Shown here: positions 32,460 to 42,164 of the stretch, in pieces
How positions within the stretch are numbered: position 1 is the first letter of the stretch
How the letters are laid out: each line of letters starts with the position of its first letter
NCBI GenBank assembly: GCA_964434165.1
Contig: CAYSUS010000026.1
Span: 14,005-78,004, forward strand
Reading direction: 5' to 3'
DNA from: CAYSUS01 sp964434165
GTDB lineage: Bacteria; Planctomycetota; Planctomycetia; Pirellulales; Thermoguttaceae
DNA: 64,000 bases
Notes under the pieces: generated by a model
Databases searched by the model: none
Seen by the model: only the letters and a program-made list of their open reading frames with translations
What the model was told of the DNA's origin: nothing
Translations under genes and position numbers: made by a program

Positions 32460-33596
32460 CTACTTCACGCCCGAGTAGGGATGCTTCGTCACGACGTCCC
32501 AGATCGCGTCATTGACCGCCCCGGCCCGTTCCGGCGTGACCGCCACGTGCTCGCCCAGGTCGGGGACGTGGACGTAGAACCAGTTGCGCCCGCCGAGTTG
32601 CCGGTACGCCTGCGGATCGTTGTAGATCTTCCAGTCCAGAGCGTGGGGCCTCTCGTTGAAAAGGACCGCGTACATGGTCGCGGCCAGGACGTAACGGGGC
32701 AGGCCGCTGGACTGGTGAAGCGTGTCGGAGTAGAAGGACTTCACGCTGCGGACGTCGGGCAGCTTGCCGGCGCGGGCCTGCTGCTCGATGGCGCTGTACA
32801 CGTCGCCCAGCGGGATGCATCGCAGTCGGCCTTTCCCGGCCTGCTCGGGGAAACGCCGCTGCAGTGCTTCCATGAGACGCCGGGTGTAGTCCCGCGTGCT
32901 GTGCGTGCGGCCGTGCTCATCTTGCTTGGGGTCGTACTTGACGGTTTCCCAGTGCCTGGGGTAATCGAAACCCTCCCGGTCGGGCGCCGGCTCCGGACCG
33001 CCCGCCGTGGCGTGCATGACCGGGGAGCCGTCGGGCTGCTTCTTCACTTCAAGCTCGGGCAGGCTTTCCAGCACGATGAGTTCGCCCTCGGGGTGATGCT
33101 CCAGGAAGCGGCGGAACATGGCCGACATGGACTCCACGTCGCCGAAGTCCGTGTTACCCAGGTCGCGCTGGAGCTCCTCCCGATACCACCTTCCCATGCT
33201 CCCCTTGTCGCGGTGCAATCCGACCCAGCCGTACGCCTGGATCACCATCGCGTCCCACGGTCTCTCCTCAAGGACCTTCCGCAGCGGCGCTCTTTCGTGG
33301 TCGGTCCATACGTCGGTGCTTCCGTAGGCCCACGCGTACGTGAAGTAGTAGAGGTTCATGTAGGGCAGCAGCTTGAGGTCGGTGCGCACGGCGACCTCCC
33401 ACTGCTTCCCTGCGCTGCGGCCGAGGCGGTTGTGCCAAGGCGGCATCGAGTTGTCGAGCAGCCAGTTGCCCACGTAGAACACCGCCACCTTCTCGCGCGC
33501 CGGCGCGTCCTTTGCGCCCGTTTGGGCTGGCGGAGCAGCAATCGCCAAGAACAACAGGCCCGAGATCGCGGCCGTGCCTCGGTGAATGGCGGACAT
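32460..33596 (-). CDS. SGNH-like protein with the nucleophile replaced by Trp
   Basis: A 378-aa exported protein, clearly a paralog of the SGNH-like hydrolases at 31224-32384 and 40948-42111. In block I the catalytic Ser is replaced: FYVGNWLLDNS has Trp45 where the paralogs have GNS. The Asp-His block (SDTLHQSSGLPRYVLAA) is retained. It therefore probably lacks the usual esterase mechanism and may be a binding or regulatory paralog, although a nearby Ser (DNSMPPW) could conceivably stand in. Signal peptide about 1-28. ATG follows GGGAGATCGCC. It is one of the clustered SGNH genes of the island. Confidence 0.75.
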   Translation of the reverse strand: MSAIHRGTAAISGLLFLAIAAPPAQTGAKDAPAREKVAVFYVGNWLLDNSMPPWHNRLGRSAGKQWEVAVRTDLKLLPYMNLYYFTYAWAYGSTDVWTDHERAPLRKVLEERPWDAMVIQAYGWVGLHRDKGSMGRWYREELQRDLGNTDFGDVESMSAMFRRFLEHHPEGELIVLESLPELEVKKQPDGSPVMHATAGGPEPAPDREGFDYPRHWETVKYDPKQDEHGRTHSTRDYTRRLMEALQRRFPEQAGKGRLRCIPLGDVYSAIEQQARAGKLPDVRSVKSFYSDTLHQSSGLPRYVLAATMYAVLFNERPHALDWKIYNDPQAYRQLGGRNWFYVHVPDLGEHVAVTPERAGAVNDAIWDVVTKHPYSGVK

Positions 33597-33767
33597 GGCG
33601 ATCTCCCGGATTGGTGACTCCTGTTCGTGCGAGCATGGCCAGCCACGCCGGCCGACCAGCGTCGGGCTCCCGCGGGTCGCCCCAGGCTCATTGGCCGCGC
33701 GGGCGTCGACAAATCGATCTGCGCGGCGCAGGTTGCCATGGCCGCCTCTCGCGCGGTCGCGAGCGCA

Positions 33768-34652
33768 TCACGCGGCCGTTGCACGCTCGATCAGCTTGAG
33801 CGTCTCGTCGAGCTGCTCGATCTTCGAAAAGCCGATCGTAAAGGCGTGGACGGTGCCCAGGCCGAGAACGTACTTGAGCGATTCCAGCCGCTCCTCCTGG
33901 CTCTTCAGGCCGTTGTTCCCGTAGATCTTCATGCCGATCACACCGCGTTTCTTCGCATGCATCTTGCCGATCTCGGCGCTGACCTTGTCAGGCTTGTCGT
34001 CCATCACGCGGCCGAAGGGATTGATCCGCACCAGGTGTACGTCCATCTGCTCGTTGGCCTGGGCGTCTTCGAGGGCCTCGAAGGAGTGGCACGAGACGCC
34101 GATCGCCCGGACCTGGCCCTTCTCCCTGGCCTCGACCAAGACGTCGATCACGGGGCGCATGTCGTCGGGCCACTGGTCCTTGGTCATGCAGTGGATGAGC
34201 AGCGTGTCGAGGGTCTCCATTCCAAGCTCGCGGCGGAACTGCTCGATGTCGGCCTTGGCCCTCTTGGCGTTGCGGCCCCAGGTCTTGGTCTGGACGAACA
34301 TCTCGCCCTTGGGAAGCTCTTTGAGCGCTGCGCCGACCAGATCGTGGGTCCGGTACATGCCGGCCGTGTCGATGTAGCGGATGCCCCGGTCGTGGGCCTG
34401 GCGCATGAGGTGGACGAAGGCCTCCTTGCCCAGTTCCCGCTGCTCGCGCCCGGAGTTGGTACCCGTGCCCATGCCGAGGACCGAGCTTCTGATTCCGGTC
34501 TTGCCGAGGGTGACGATGTCGGAGCCCGCCTTGACTTGCGGGGGCGCGTCCAACGCGGGCTGTTGGGCGATCGCGATCCTGCTGCCGAGAACCGCGGAAC
34601 CGGCCGCCGCGGAGGCGGTGGTGAGGAAGCCGCGTCTTGTGATCACGGACAT
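33768..34652 (-). CDS. Tat-exported aldo/keto reductase
   Basis: A 294-aa protein with a twin-arginine signal (SVITRRGFLTTASAAAGSAV). The fold follows the AKR pattern: YIDTAGMYRTHD supplies the catalytic Asp and Tyr, QTKTWG the Lys, LLIHCM the His, and GVSCHSFE plus FTIGFSK the cofactor-side segments. AKRs normally use NAD(P)H, so an exported copy is odd but recurrent in Planctomycetes. The protein is somewhat shorter than usual (about 320). ATG follows AAGGAG. It is the last gene of the operon starting at 42111, lying 17 bp after the tandem GH43-like gene. Confidence 0.85.
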   Translation of the reverse strand: MSVITRRGFLTTASAAAGSAVLGSRIAIAQQPALDAPPQVKAGSDIVTLGKTGIRSSVLGMGTGTNSGREQRELGKEAFVHLMRQAHDRGIRYIDTAGMYRTHDLVGAALKELPKGEMFVQTKTWGRNAKRAKADIEQFRRELGMETLDTLLIHCMTKDQWPDDMRPVIDVLVEAREKGQVRAIGVSCHSFEALEDAQANEQMDVHLVRINPFGRVMDDKPDKVSAEIGKMHAKKRGVIGMKIYGNNGLKSQEERLESLKYVLGLGTVHAFTIGFSKIEQLDETLKLIERATAA

Positions 34653-34669
34653 ATCAGACTCCTTATCGA

Positions 34670-36715
34670 TCAGGGGATGTCGTCTCGGATCTCGATTCGC
34701 ACGGTATCATCGGCGTCGAGACGGACGTCGAAAACCGCCACGCCTGGATAGTTTAACCAGGGACTGGTCGAGTCGTTCCCGAAAAACAGCCCGTACCACC
34801 GACCGTCCGGCCCGCGCTGCGGGGGGCACGAGTGGCCGCAGTGCGGCATGGCACAGGCCCGGCGCGCCATGTCGTACGGGCCCTCCAGCCGATCGGCCTG
34901 CCAGTAGACCCAGTCGTACGTGCCGTCCACGCGGTAGTTCTCGCCGCAGGTCCCGCCGCACCAGGCCGTGGCGAAGACCACGTACTTGCCGCCGATCTTG
35001 GCGAGGTTCGTGGCCACGTCGCCCTTGGTGAACCGCGTGCCCGCGGTGGTCTTCAGCCGAATCGTTTTCCCCTCCAGCTTCTCACCCTTCGGGTCGAATA
35101 GCATGAGGTTTCCATTGTAGAACAGATACGTCTTGCCGTCGTCATCGACGAACACGCTCGACTGCGACCGGGCCCGGGCGACGTACGCGTAGGGGCCCTC
35201 CGCCTTGCCGCTCTTGCTCCGCAGCCACATGGGGCCACTGCAGGGCGCGGAACCATCGGCCTTCTTCACGCCCCGCATGTCGTAGAGCGTGGTGAAGATA
35301 TGGAACGTATCGGCGAGGTGGTAGATCTCACTGTCCATGTACTTCGCCTGGAGGCCCTCGCGGGCTTTGGGGCCTTCGAACCGCAGGCGGCGGTCTTCGT
35401 CGGTCACGCCGGGGATGCCCATGAAGTCGAACTGGACGTTGACCGGCTCCCATTTCTTCATGTCGCGGGAGCGGAAAAGCATGATCCGGCCGGCGTAGGC
35501 CTCGTCCGTGCCTGAGCCGGTCAGGTAGGCAAAGCCGTCGGGCGCGAAGGTAAACTGCAAGTCGCGGATATGAAACGGGGCGACCCTCTTCAGCCGATCC
35601 CAGGGGCCGAACTCGGTGACGATTCCGTCCTGCATGCGTGGGAAGGATTGACGCGGCCCGCGCCCATACAACACGGCGTTGTCGAACCCCAGCGGCACAG
35701 CGCCGGGCCGGTCGCGAAACACGGCGCGGCTGTCGCGCCCGGCGAAGGTCGCGTGGAGCGCACCGCTCGGGCCCTCGAACACCGTGGTCTGGCCGCCGTG
35801 CGGGATCATCAGGTGCGGCGGGCCGTAGGGTCCCATGAGGCGGTCGGCCCCGGCGACAAACGTATCGTAACAGCCCACCCCGATCCGGTCGCGCACGGCC
35901 GCGGCGATCAGCCAGTAGCGGCCCCGGGCCTTCGTCAGGTGCGCGCCGGCCGTGCCCAGGTAACGGGGAGCATGGGTCGAGGACATCAGGTGGCCGCCGT
36001 GTTGGATGGCTGGAAAGGGCGCGCACCGGAGCAAACGCGGGTGTTCGGCCAGGCCGGTTCGGTCCGGCTTCAGCCGGGCGATCCATCCCTGGCCAACCAG
36101 CCAGTACGCCGTGCCGTCGTCATCGACGAAGATCGAGGCGTCGGTCCCCTGCTGGGTGAAGCGCCCCAGATCGACGTAGGGGCCCTCGGGCTTACCGGTC
36201 CTGCTCTTGAGCAGGCCGGTACCCTGGGCGTTCATGCTGTAGGTAACCCAGTAGGTCTTATCGAAGCAGTGGATCTCCGGCGAGACCATACCGCGGGCCA
36301 GCTCGCCCGACGGATCATCGGGATTGACACGATACTCGAGCTGCCAGGCGCTCTCGGGGCCGGTGGCGTCCCTGTCGATGCTCCAGACTTGCCCGAGCGG
36401 TTCCCACGTCTCGAAGTCGCGCGATCTCCACAGGAAGATGCCGTCGTTGCTCTGGAAGTCGCCGTTGCCTGTGTCGGGCGTACCGGTGAGGTACCATGCG
36501 CCGTCGGTACCGCGGCAGATGCTCGCGTCGCGCAAGGGTGTATCGAACAGGGGCTTCAGCCGCGCGCGAGGCGCTTCGCCCAGGCCTTGCGATGGCCAAA
36601 ACGCCAGCAGAGCCACCGCGAGGAATATCCAGGACAGGACCGAGTGCCGTGGCTCGCTCCGCGGACCATCTGCTCTGTTCGCGGGGCCAACAGCGACTTC
36701 TGGGCAGTCTCTCAT
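34670..36715 (-). CDS. Tandem GH43-like beta-propeller protein
   Basis: A 681-aa protein with a hydrophobic N-terminal segment (about 27-45, LSWIFLAVALLAFWPS), so it is exported or anchored. It has two propeller-like halves. The first has DASICRGTDGAWYLTGTPD and SPEIHCFDKTYWVTYSMN; the second has IRDLQFTFAPDGFAYLTGSG and DSEIYHLADTFHIFTTLYD. Both resemble GH43/GH117-type five-bladed propellers. The second half has the Asp and Glu positions in place, the first has a less typical SPE block. The start at 36715 is 10 bp after the stop of the preceding gene; translation is probably coupled. Substrate probably an arabinose- or anhydro-sugar-containing glycan; not assigned. Confidence 0.75.
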   Translation of the reverse strand: MRDCPEVAVGPANRADGPRSEPRHSVLSWIFLAVALLAFWPSQGLGEAPRARLKPLFDTPLRDASICRGTDGAWYLTGTPDTGNGDFQSNDGIFLWRSRDFETWEPLGQVWSIDRDATGPESAWQLEYRVNPDDPSGELARGMVSPEIHCFDKTYWVTYSMNAQGTGLLKSRTGKPEGPYVDLGRFTQQGTDASIFVDDDGTAYWLVGQGWIARLKPDRTGLAEHPRLLRCAPFPAIQHGGHLMSSTHAPRYLGTAGAHLTKARGRYWLIAAAVRDRIGVGCYDTFVAGADRLMGPYGPPHLMIPHGGQTTVFEGPSGALHATFAGRDSRAVFRDRPGAVPLGFDNAVLYGRGPRQSFPRMQDGIVTEFGPWDRLKRVAPFHIRDLQFTFAPDGFAYLTGSGTDEAYAGRIMLFRSRDMKKWEPVNVQFDFMGIPGVTDEDRRLRFEGPKAREGLQAKYMDSEIYHLADTFHIFTTLYDMRGVKKADGSAPCSGPMWLRSKSGKAEGPYAYVARARSQSSVFVDDDGKTYLFYNGNLMLFDPKGEKLEGKTIRLKTTAGTRFTKGDVATNLAKIGGKYVVFATAWCGGTCGENYRVDGTYDWVYWQADRLEGPYDMARRACAMPHCGHSCPPQRGPDGRWYGLFFGNDSTSPWLNYPGVAVFDVRLDADDTVRIEIRDDIP

Positions 36716-36725
36716 GGCGGCAACC

Positions 36726-37715
36726 TCAGTCTCCAAGCGCGATCCGGTGCAGTCTGGGGGCGCCCTCGCAGGGCAGGCTCGAGACGGCCCACCAGGCGCC
36801 GTCGTCGGCGCGAAACACCGCGACGGGGCCCGTGCCGGGCAGGACCTGGCCGGTCTCCTGGTACGGACCGTAGATCGACTCGGCGGACCAGAGCACGGCA
36901 TCGTGGCTCGCCTTGGCGCCACGGACCTGGTGCCGCGCGGCGAGCACGAAATACCGACCCTCGTGCCGGAAGACGTTGACGCCCGGGTCGCCGAGCGTCA
37001 GTCGCCCCGTGCCCGGCGGCCCGGCTTGCATCGGAAGCATGGGCCGGGGCGAATCGGCCAGTTCGCGCAAGTCGGGCTTCAGCCGTGCGATCCACGCGTC
37101 GGCGAAGACGAGATACACGGTCCCGTCGTTGTCCACCAGCAGCGAGGGGTCGCCGCCGCGCGTGGCCAGGTAGGCGTGGTCCTCGTACGGGCCTTCGGGC
37201 TTGCCGCTGGTGCTCTTCTGGAGGAGGATGTTCTGGCCGTTCATCGCGCAGACGAGGTACCAGGCCTTGCCGACGCGGCACAGCTCGGGCGTGGTCGTGG
37301 CCTGGGCGAGCCGGCCGTCGATGCGGTCGGCCGGTGCGCTCCACTCCAGCCACACGCCGAGGCGCGGCCGCCCGCGCGTGCGCTCGAAGTGCTCAACGCG
37401 ATCCCACGCGTAACCCAGACACTCCCACGTCTTCAGGTCGCGCGACCGCCACAGGGGCGCACCGCGGTTGTGGTCGAAGTCCACCCGGCCGGCGCGGTCG
37501 AGCGTGGCGGCCGTGCCGGTCAAGTAGTAGGCACCCTGGCCATCGGGGCAAATCTGGGCGTCCTTGAGCATGTCAAGGCGCGGCGGTCCACGTTGCGTGC
37601 CCGGCGCGGCCTTCTCGTCCGCCTCCGCGCAACTTGCCAGGGATGCCGCCAGCAGGCACCCGACTGCGACCCGGGCGATCGCATGGATGTTGTGCATTCG
37701 TATTCTGCCGTTCAC
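36726..37715 (-). CDS. GH43-like lipoprotein
   Basis: A 329-aa lipoprotein (signal and lipobox LLAASLASC, Cys29) with a single five-bladed GH43-like propeller. Its segments match the tandem protein that follows: LKDAQICPDGQGAYYLTGTA, TTTPELCRVGKAWYLVCAMN, PSLLVDNDGTVYLVFADAW. The first Asp block (LKDAQI) and the PEL Glu are recognisable; the catalytic Glu is less sure. It starts with GTG at 37715, overlapping the stop of the preceding gene (GTGA), so translation is coupled. It is probably an envelope-anchored glycan-binding protein or glycosidase working with its neighbour. Confidence 0.75.
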   Translation of the reverse strand: MNGRIRMHNIHAIARVAVGCLLAASLASCAEADEKAAPGTQRGPPRLDMLKDAQICPDGQGAYYLTGTAATLDRAGRVDFDHNRGAPLWRSRDLKTWECLGYAWDRVEHFERTRGRPRLGVWLEWSAPADRIDGRLAQATTTPELCRVGKAWYLVCAMNGQNILLQKSTSGKPEGPYEDHAYLATRGGDPSLLVDNDGTVYLVFADAWIARLKPDLRELADSPRPMLPMQAGPPGTGRLTLGDPGVNVFRHEGRYFVLAARHQVRGAKASHDAVLWSAESIYGPYQETGQVLPGTGPVAVFRADDGAWWAVSSLPCEGAPRLHRIALGD

Positions 37716-40700
37716 GGGCTTTCGGAAGGCTGAGCCAGACAGAGGATCTCTCCGTTGGTGAGGGTAACGAACAGCTTCTCAGCGGCCACGGCCTGGCCGT
37801 TGAACACCGGCGGAGCGGGGAGGTCCAGTTCCGCCACAGAGCGTCCATCCTTCTTGGCGAGCATCACCAGCCGTCCGCCCTCGCGGTTCTCGAACGGAGC
37901 GAGCGTGTCCTCTTCATCGAGCCGGTCGGGCGGGCCGGCGACCAGCAGCTTGTCCTTCGTGGCGATCATGGCCATTGCCCGCACCGACACGTTGGCGGAC
38001 CACCGCGGAGGCCGCCCGCGGACGAAGCACGAGGGCTGTCCCGTCCGCGAGAAATCGACGTCCGTCGGGCCGGCCGCGGGATCGGCGAAGACGACCGTGC
38101 CGTCGCCGACGACGAAGTAGCGCGATTGGTTTCCGGGGTTCCGAAAGACCCGGGCCGCGTACACGTTCCTTTCATCGACGCACACGGTCATGCCCGCCGC
38201 CGGCGCGTCGGTCTCGGCGTTGTTGAAGCCCGGCCAGTAGTCCCCGTACATCCAGTAGGTCCGCGGGTTCTCGGGCTCTTCGAGCAGTCCATTGGTCGCC
38301 AGCACGCGCCGCGGCACGCGCCGCAGGCCGCTCAGGTTCAGCCGCGCCTTGTCGCGGTCTTTCAGCCACGGCCGCTTGGTCGTGGCCGCGAGCTCCTCCT
38401 CGACGACCACGGGGTTCTCCTGCCGCCGCAGCGTGTCGTCCCACCGCACGTGGACCATGTTCAGATCGCCCGCTTCGTCCACCACGAAGAGGTCGCTGTT
38501 GGCGCCCTGGAGGTAGTGTCCGCGGCCCTCGTGCTCGACGTCGTCCGTCCACGGGCCGTCAAGGTGATCGCGGTGGACGACCTCGCCGGTTCCGGCGTCC
38601 AGCGCGTCCACCCAGATGCCGCCGTCCAGGTACGACGAGCGGCCGGCGGTGCAATACACCAGGCCGCCGCGCACCAGCACGCTCCCGTGGACCGGCCAGG
38701 CCGATTCGAGCTGGCCGTGAATCATGACCCGGCGATCGTGTGGCGCGGCGCAAAATCGCCAGGCCAGCGCGCCGTCGGCGGCCCGCAAGGCGTAGAGCCA
38801 GCCGTCCGTGCAGCCGACCAGCAGCATACTGCCCGCCACCGTAGGCGACGAGTCGACGCGGGCCCCGACCGTGAACGACCACAGCACGCGGCCCGCGGTG
38901 GCGTCCAGACAACAGATCTCGTGCCGGTCCTTCAGGGCGACGAACAGGCGCCCGCCGGCAACGACCGGCGGCGTGAGCTGGCCGCCCAGGTTCGCCGTCC
39001 ACCGCAGCGTCAGATCCTCGGGAAGGGCCGCCGACGTTGAGCCGCGTCGCCGGGGGTCGCCCCGGTACATGGGCCAGGCGTCCTCTCCAACGACGGGATC
39101 GGCCACCTCCACCCGCCCGTAAGCCGGGCCCTTCTCCAAGCGCTTCTCCGCGACCGCGGGTGCAGCGGCCTCGCGGCGCGCTTCGGCAGGGGCAAAGGCG
39201 TTCAGCCCCGGCACGAGCGACCCCGAGTAGCAGTGGCAGGGATTCGGAGGGACGTAGAGCAGTCCGTTGGCCGGAAGGATGCCGAAACCGCACGCGCCCC
39301 GGGTCCAGTCGTTGCGGCAGTGGTCGCCGCCGCTGAGATCGACGAACTCCAGGCCCCGGCGCGGATAAATGACGTATCGCGGCGTCGCCTTCTCGCGGTA
39401 GCAGCGCACGTGGTGTCCCGTCCTGAACAACTCGCCGACCTCGATCTTGCGGGCAACCTCGCCGGTGCGCGGATCGTAGCCGGCCCCGGCGGTCGTGTGC
39501 CAGAGCAGCCCGTCGGCCACCACCAGGGACATGACCGACATGAATCCGTAACCGCCGATGCCGAGCTTCTTGTCCTGCCAGAGGAGCTTGCCGTCCTTCA
39601 AGGCGTGTGCCTTGACGCCGTCGCGCGTGGCGGCCAGCACCACGTCCTCCCACATCACCAGCGCGCCGCCGCTACCCACGTCGAAAGGAGCGGTCTTCGC
39701 CGGGCAGGGCACGCGCCACGCCTGGCGGCCGCTGGCCAATTCCAGGCATACGAGATCGTCAAAGGTGCGAAAGCAGACCCGCCCGCCCTTGGCCGCCAAA
39801 GTCAGCGGCGCGAGTTGCGTGCTCTCGACCTCCCAGAGCACCTCTCCGCTTTTGACCTCCAGGGCCGTGACGGTCTCCGGCGGCAGGTTCTTCAGATGGC
39901 GCATCGGCTTGTCGGTCCAGCCGGGGAAGCTTCGCCGTCGCAAGAGGAGGATTCCGCCGTGGAGCACGATCTCGTCCGCGCCCTTGGTGCCGGCAAACGT
40001 GCGCAGCGTCTTGCCGGTCGCGGCATCCAGCTCCTCCAAGAGCGCGTCGGGGTAGCTCAGCGTGGCATACAGCCGCTGCCCATCGGCCACCGCGCGCCGC
40101 CGCAGACTGAGCGGCGCCGACCAGTTGCTCGTCGGCGATCGCATCTTCTCGGCCAATCGCTCCCAGTGGCGGAAGTTCCACCTGGTCAAGGGGCGCTTCC
40201 ACAGCAGAACGCCGCTGTAGGCGTCTCGCGCGACGAGCGACCACTTCTCCTCCAAGCGCTCGTCGATCACGCCGTACGGCCCTTCGTCGACGTTGTAGAA
40301 GACGCGGTCCTCGGTGGCGAGCATGAAATGCAGGCTGGGGTCTTTCGCGTGCGTGCGGAAGTAGCGTGGCGGCGCCATCCATTGCACGCGCCGCGGCGGC
40401 CCGACGCGCAGGTCCTCGCTCGCCGGGTTTCCGTCGGCGGCGTGCAGGTGCTGCGTCCAGACGTCGAACTCCGCGGGGCGGGGCTTGCGCAGGACGACCT
40501 CCGGTCGGGGGCTCCCGGTGTCCGAAACCGGGCGCACGGCCAGACCGCCCGGACAAAGCACCCGCTTGATCTCGTCGCGAGGGACTTGGGCTTTGGAGCC
40601 CGAGACCACCACGAGCCTGGCCAGGTTATCGGCGTACGGCAGCCCGTCGCCCTGGTGCAGGTCGATCGACACGGGTCCGTACAGCTCCAAGGACCGCACG

Positions 40701-40951
40701 TGCCGGCGCGCCTCCGTCACGCGTTTCGGGTCGCGATCGAGGCCGTGCACGACGAGCCCCTTGCGCTGGCGAAGCGCGGCCGTCAGCCGGCCGTCGCCGC
40801 AGCCCACGTGCACGATCAATCCGCCCTCGACGCCGCATTCGTTGAGGATGCGACTGGCTTGCGAACGGAGGTCCGCTTCGTCCGCCGCGACGGCCGGGGC
40901 CGCGACGGTCACGAGCCATGCGAGCGCCCAGAGGGCAGGTTGCCTGGTCAT
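37712..40951 (-). CDS. Exported methyltransferase-like/PQQ-propeller fusion (paralog 1)
   Basis: A 1079-aa protein with a signal peptide (about 1-23). A class I methyltransferase-like domain (about 24-170) has an intact-looking motif I, VHVGCGDGRL at 48-56, and the strand LPYADNLARLVVVS. A PQQ-type beta-propeller follows (YFRTHAKDPSLHFMLATEDRVFYN, later EDAWPMYRGDPRR and SWSFTVGARVDSSPTVAGSMLLVGCTDG) with repeated Trp-docking strands. Near the middle is a conserved Cys cluster (CGFGILPANGLLY then PCHC). It starts at 40951 inside the stop of the preceding gene (ATGA). Exported methyltransferases are unusual since S-adenosylmethionine is cytosolic; the domain may be a degenerate binding module. 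Two further paralogs lie at 42165 and 45822. Confidence 0.8.
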   Translation of the reverse strand: MTRQPALWALAWLVTVAAPAVAADEADLRSQASRILNECGVEGGLIVHVGCGDGRLTAALRQRKGLVVHGLDRDPKRVTEARRHVRSLELYGPVSIDLHQGDGLPYADNLARLVVVSGSKAQVPRDEIKRVLCPGGLAVRPVSDTGSPRPEVVLRKPRPAEFDVWTQHLHAADGNPASEDLRVGPPRRVQWMAPPRYFRTHAKDPSLHFMLATEDRVFYNVDEGPYGVIDERLEEKWSLVARDAYSGVLLWKRPLTRWNFRHWERLAEKMRSPTSNWSAPLSLRRRAVADGQRLYATLSYPDALLEELDAATGKTLRTFAGTKGADEIVLHGGILLLRRRSFPGWTDKPMRHLKNLPPETVTALEVKSGEVLWEVESTQLAPLTLAAKGGRVCFRTFDDLVCLELASGRQAWRVPCPAKTAPFDVGSGGALVMWEDVVLAATRDGVKAHALKDGKLLWQDKKLGIGGYGFMSVMSLVVADGLLWHTTAGAGYDPRTGEVARKIEVGELFRTGHHVRCYREKATPRYVIYPRRGLEFVDLSGGDHCRNDWTRGACGFGILPANGLLYVPPNPCHCYSGSLVPGLNAFAPAEARREAAAPAVAEKRLEKGPAYGRVEVADPVVGEDAWPMYRGDPRRRGSTSAALPEDLTLRWTANLGGQLTPPVVAGGRLFVALKDRHEICCLDATAGRVLWSFTVGARVDSSPTVAGSMLLVGCTDGWLYALRAADGALAWRFCAAPHDRRVMIHGQLESAWPVHGSVLVRGGLVYCTAGRSSYLDGGIWVDALDAGTGEVVHRDHLDGPWTDDVEHEGRGHYLQGANSDLFVVDEAGDLNMVHVRWDDTLRRQENPVVVEEELAATTKRPWLKDRDKARLNLSGLRRVPRRVLATNGLLEEPENPRTYWMYGDYWPGFNNAETDAPAAGMTVCVDERNVYAARVFRNPGNQSRYFVVGDGTVVFADPAAGPTDVDFSRTGQPSCFVRGRPPRWSANVSVRAMAMIATKDKLLVAGPPDRLDEEDTLAPFENREGGRLVMLAKKDGRSVAELDLPAPPVFNGQAVAAEKLFVTLTNGEILCLAQPSESP

Positions 40952-42111
40952 CGCGTGTCTTCCCCCCGCCCGCCCCACGCATGCGGGTGCTTGTTCAGCA
41001 CTTCCCAGATCGTCTCGTGCACAATCCTGGCCCGCTCCGTCGTGATGGAGAGGACTTCGCCCCGGTCGTGATGCGGGTCGGGCCCGTACTTCCCCGCATC
41101 GTTGTAGAGCTCGAAATCGAGCGAGTCCGGCTTCTCTTCGAAAACGGCGGCATAGAACAGCGCGGCGATCGAGTAGGCGGCCAGGCCCGCGCGGATGTGC
41201 TGCACGTCGGTATAGAAATCCTTGATCGTCGTGACGCCGGGCATCTTCCCGGCGCGCAGCTTTTTGTCCAATTCGAAGAACAGCTCGCCGCCGGGGATCC
41301 GCACGAGACGCCCTTCCTTCCAAAGGTCGGGGAAGTTCTTCCTGATGCCTTCGAACACCTGGTTCGTGTAGTCGCGCGTCCGGGCGATGTTGCCGATCCA
41401 GGGTCTCTCGAGGTCGCCCTCATACGGCTTCTCCCACTGCGCCACGTAGTCGAACCCGTCGCGATCGGGGAATTCGGCCGTGCGGATCTTGCCCGATCGC
41501 TTCTTCATCTCCACCGCCCACGCGGGCAGCTTGTCCTCTGCGGGGAGCTTGCCGCTCGGCATGTTCGGCCAGACGGTGTAGATGAAGACCTTGCCTTGCG
41601 GGTTCTTCTTCAGGAAGATGCGGATGATGTCGCTGGCAGCGGCCACGTCGCCCACGTCCACCGGCCCGTCGAACTTCGAGCCCCACATGCGGTCGGTCCG
41701 GTGGTGCAGCCTGGAACCGAAGATCTGGATCACGATGGCGTCCCACTCGCCCGCGAAGAACTTCCTGGGCTTGTAGGGCGCGGACCTGGCGAGATCGTCG
41801 TCGAGCGTCAGATCGCCACGGCTCGACGCGCTCTGCGTCTCGGCGTCCACCGCCCGGCCCATCGCCCGCCAAAGCTCGTTGCGATGCTGCCACGACTGCC
41901 AGCCGGCGCCGGCGAATACGTCGCAGGTCCACTGCTTGCCCGCACTCTTGCCCAGCTCCTCGTGGAAGCCCGGCATGGAACTCCCGGTCAGGCTGTTGCC
42001 GAAGTAGAACACGCGGATGGCATCGGTCTTCTCTTCGGAGCGGGCATCGCCGACTACCGTCGCGATGGCCAGCAGCGACAGGGCGATGACCGACTTCGGT
42101 CTGGTTCTCAT
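40948..42111 (-). CDS. Secreted SGNH-like hydrolase, third paralog
   Basis: A 387-aa protein with a signal peptide (about 1-25) and block I RVFYFGNSLTGSS, with probable nucleophile Ser40. The Asp/His block is FYTDVQHIRAGLAAYS. It shares its architecture with the paralogs at 31224-32384 and 32460-33596. Polysaccharide deacetylation is the likely function. The stop overlaps the start of the PQQ fusion (ATGA), so this gene begins the tight operon running to 33768. An extra insert (about 95-120) with RSAPYKPRKFF is absent in the paralogs. Confidence 0.8.
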   Translation of the reverse strand: MRTRPKSVIALSLLAIATVVGDARSEEKTDAIRVFYFGNSLTGSSMPGFHEELGKSAGKQWTCDVFAGAGWQSWQHRNELWRAMGRAVDAETQSASSRGDLTLDDDLARSAPYKPRKFFAGEWDAIVIQIFGSRLHHRTDRMWGSKFDGPVDVGDVAAASDIIRIFLKKNPQGKVFIYTVWPNMPSGKLPAEDKLPAWAVEMKKRSGKIRTAEFPDRDGFDYVAQWEKPYEGDLERPWIGNIARTRDYTNQVFEGIRKNFPDLWKEGRLVRIPGGELFFELDKKLRAGKMPGVTTIKDFYTDVQHIRAGLAAYSIAALFYAAVFEEKPDSLDFELYNDAGKYGPDPHHDRGEVLSITTERARIVHETIWEVLNKHPHAWGGRGEDTR

Positions 42112-42164
42112 GCATCTTGCCTTTCATTCTGATGTTCGCGGTTGTCGCACATCGAGAGGAGGAC

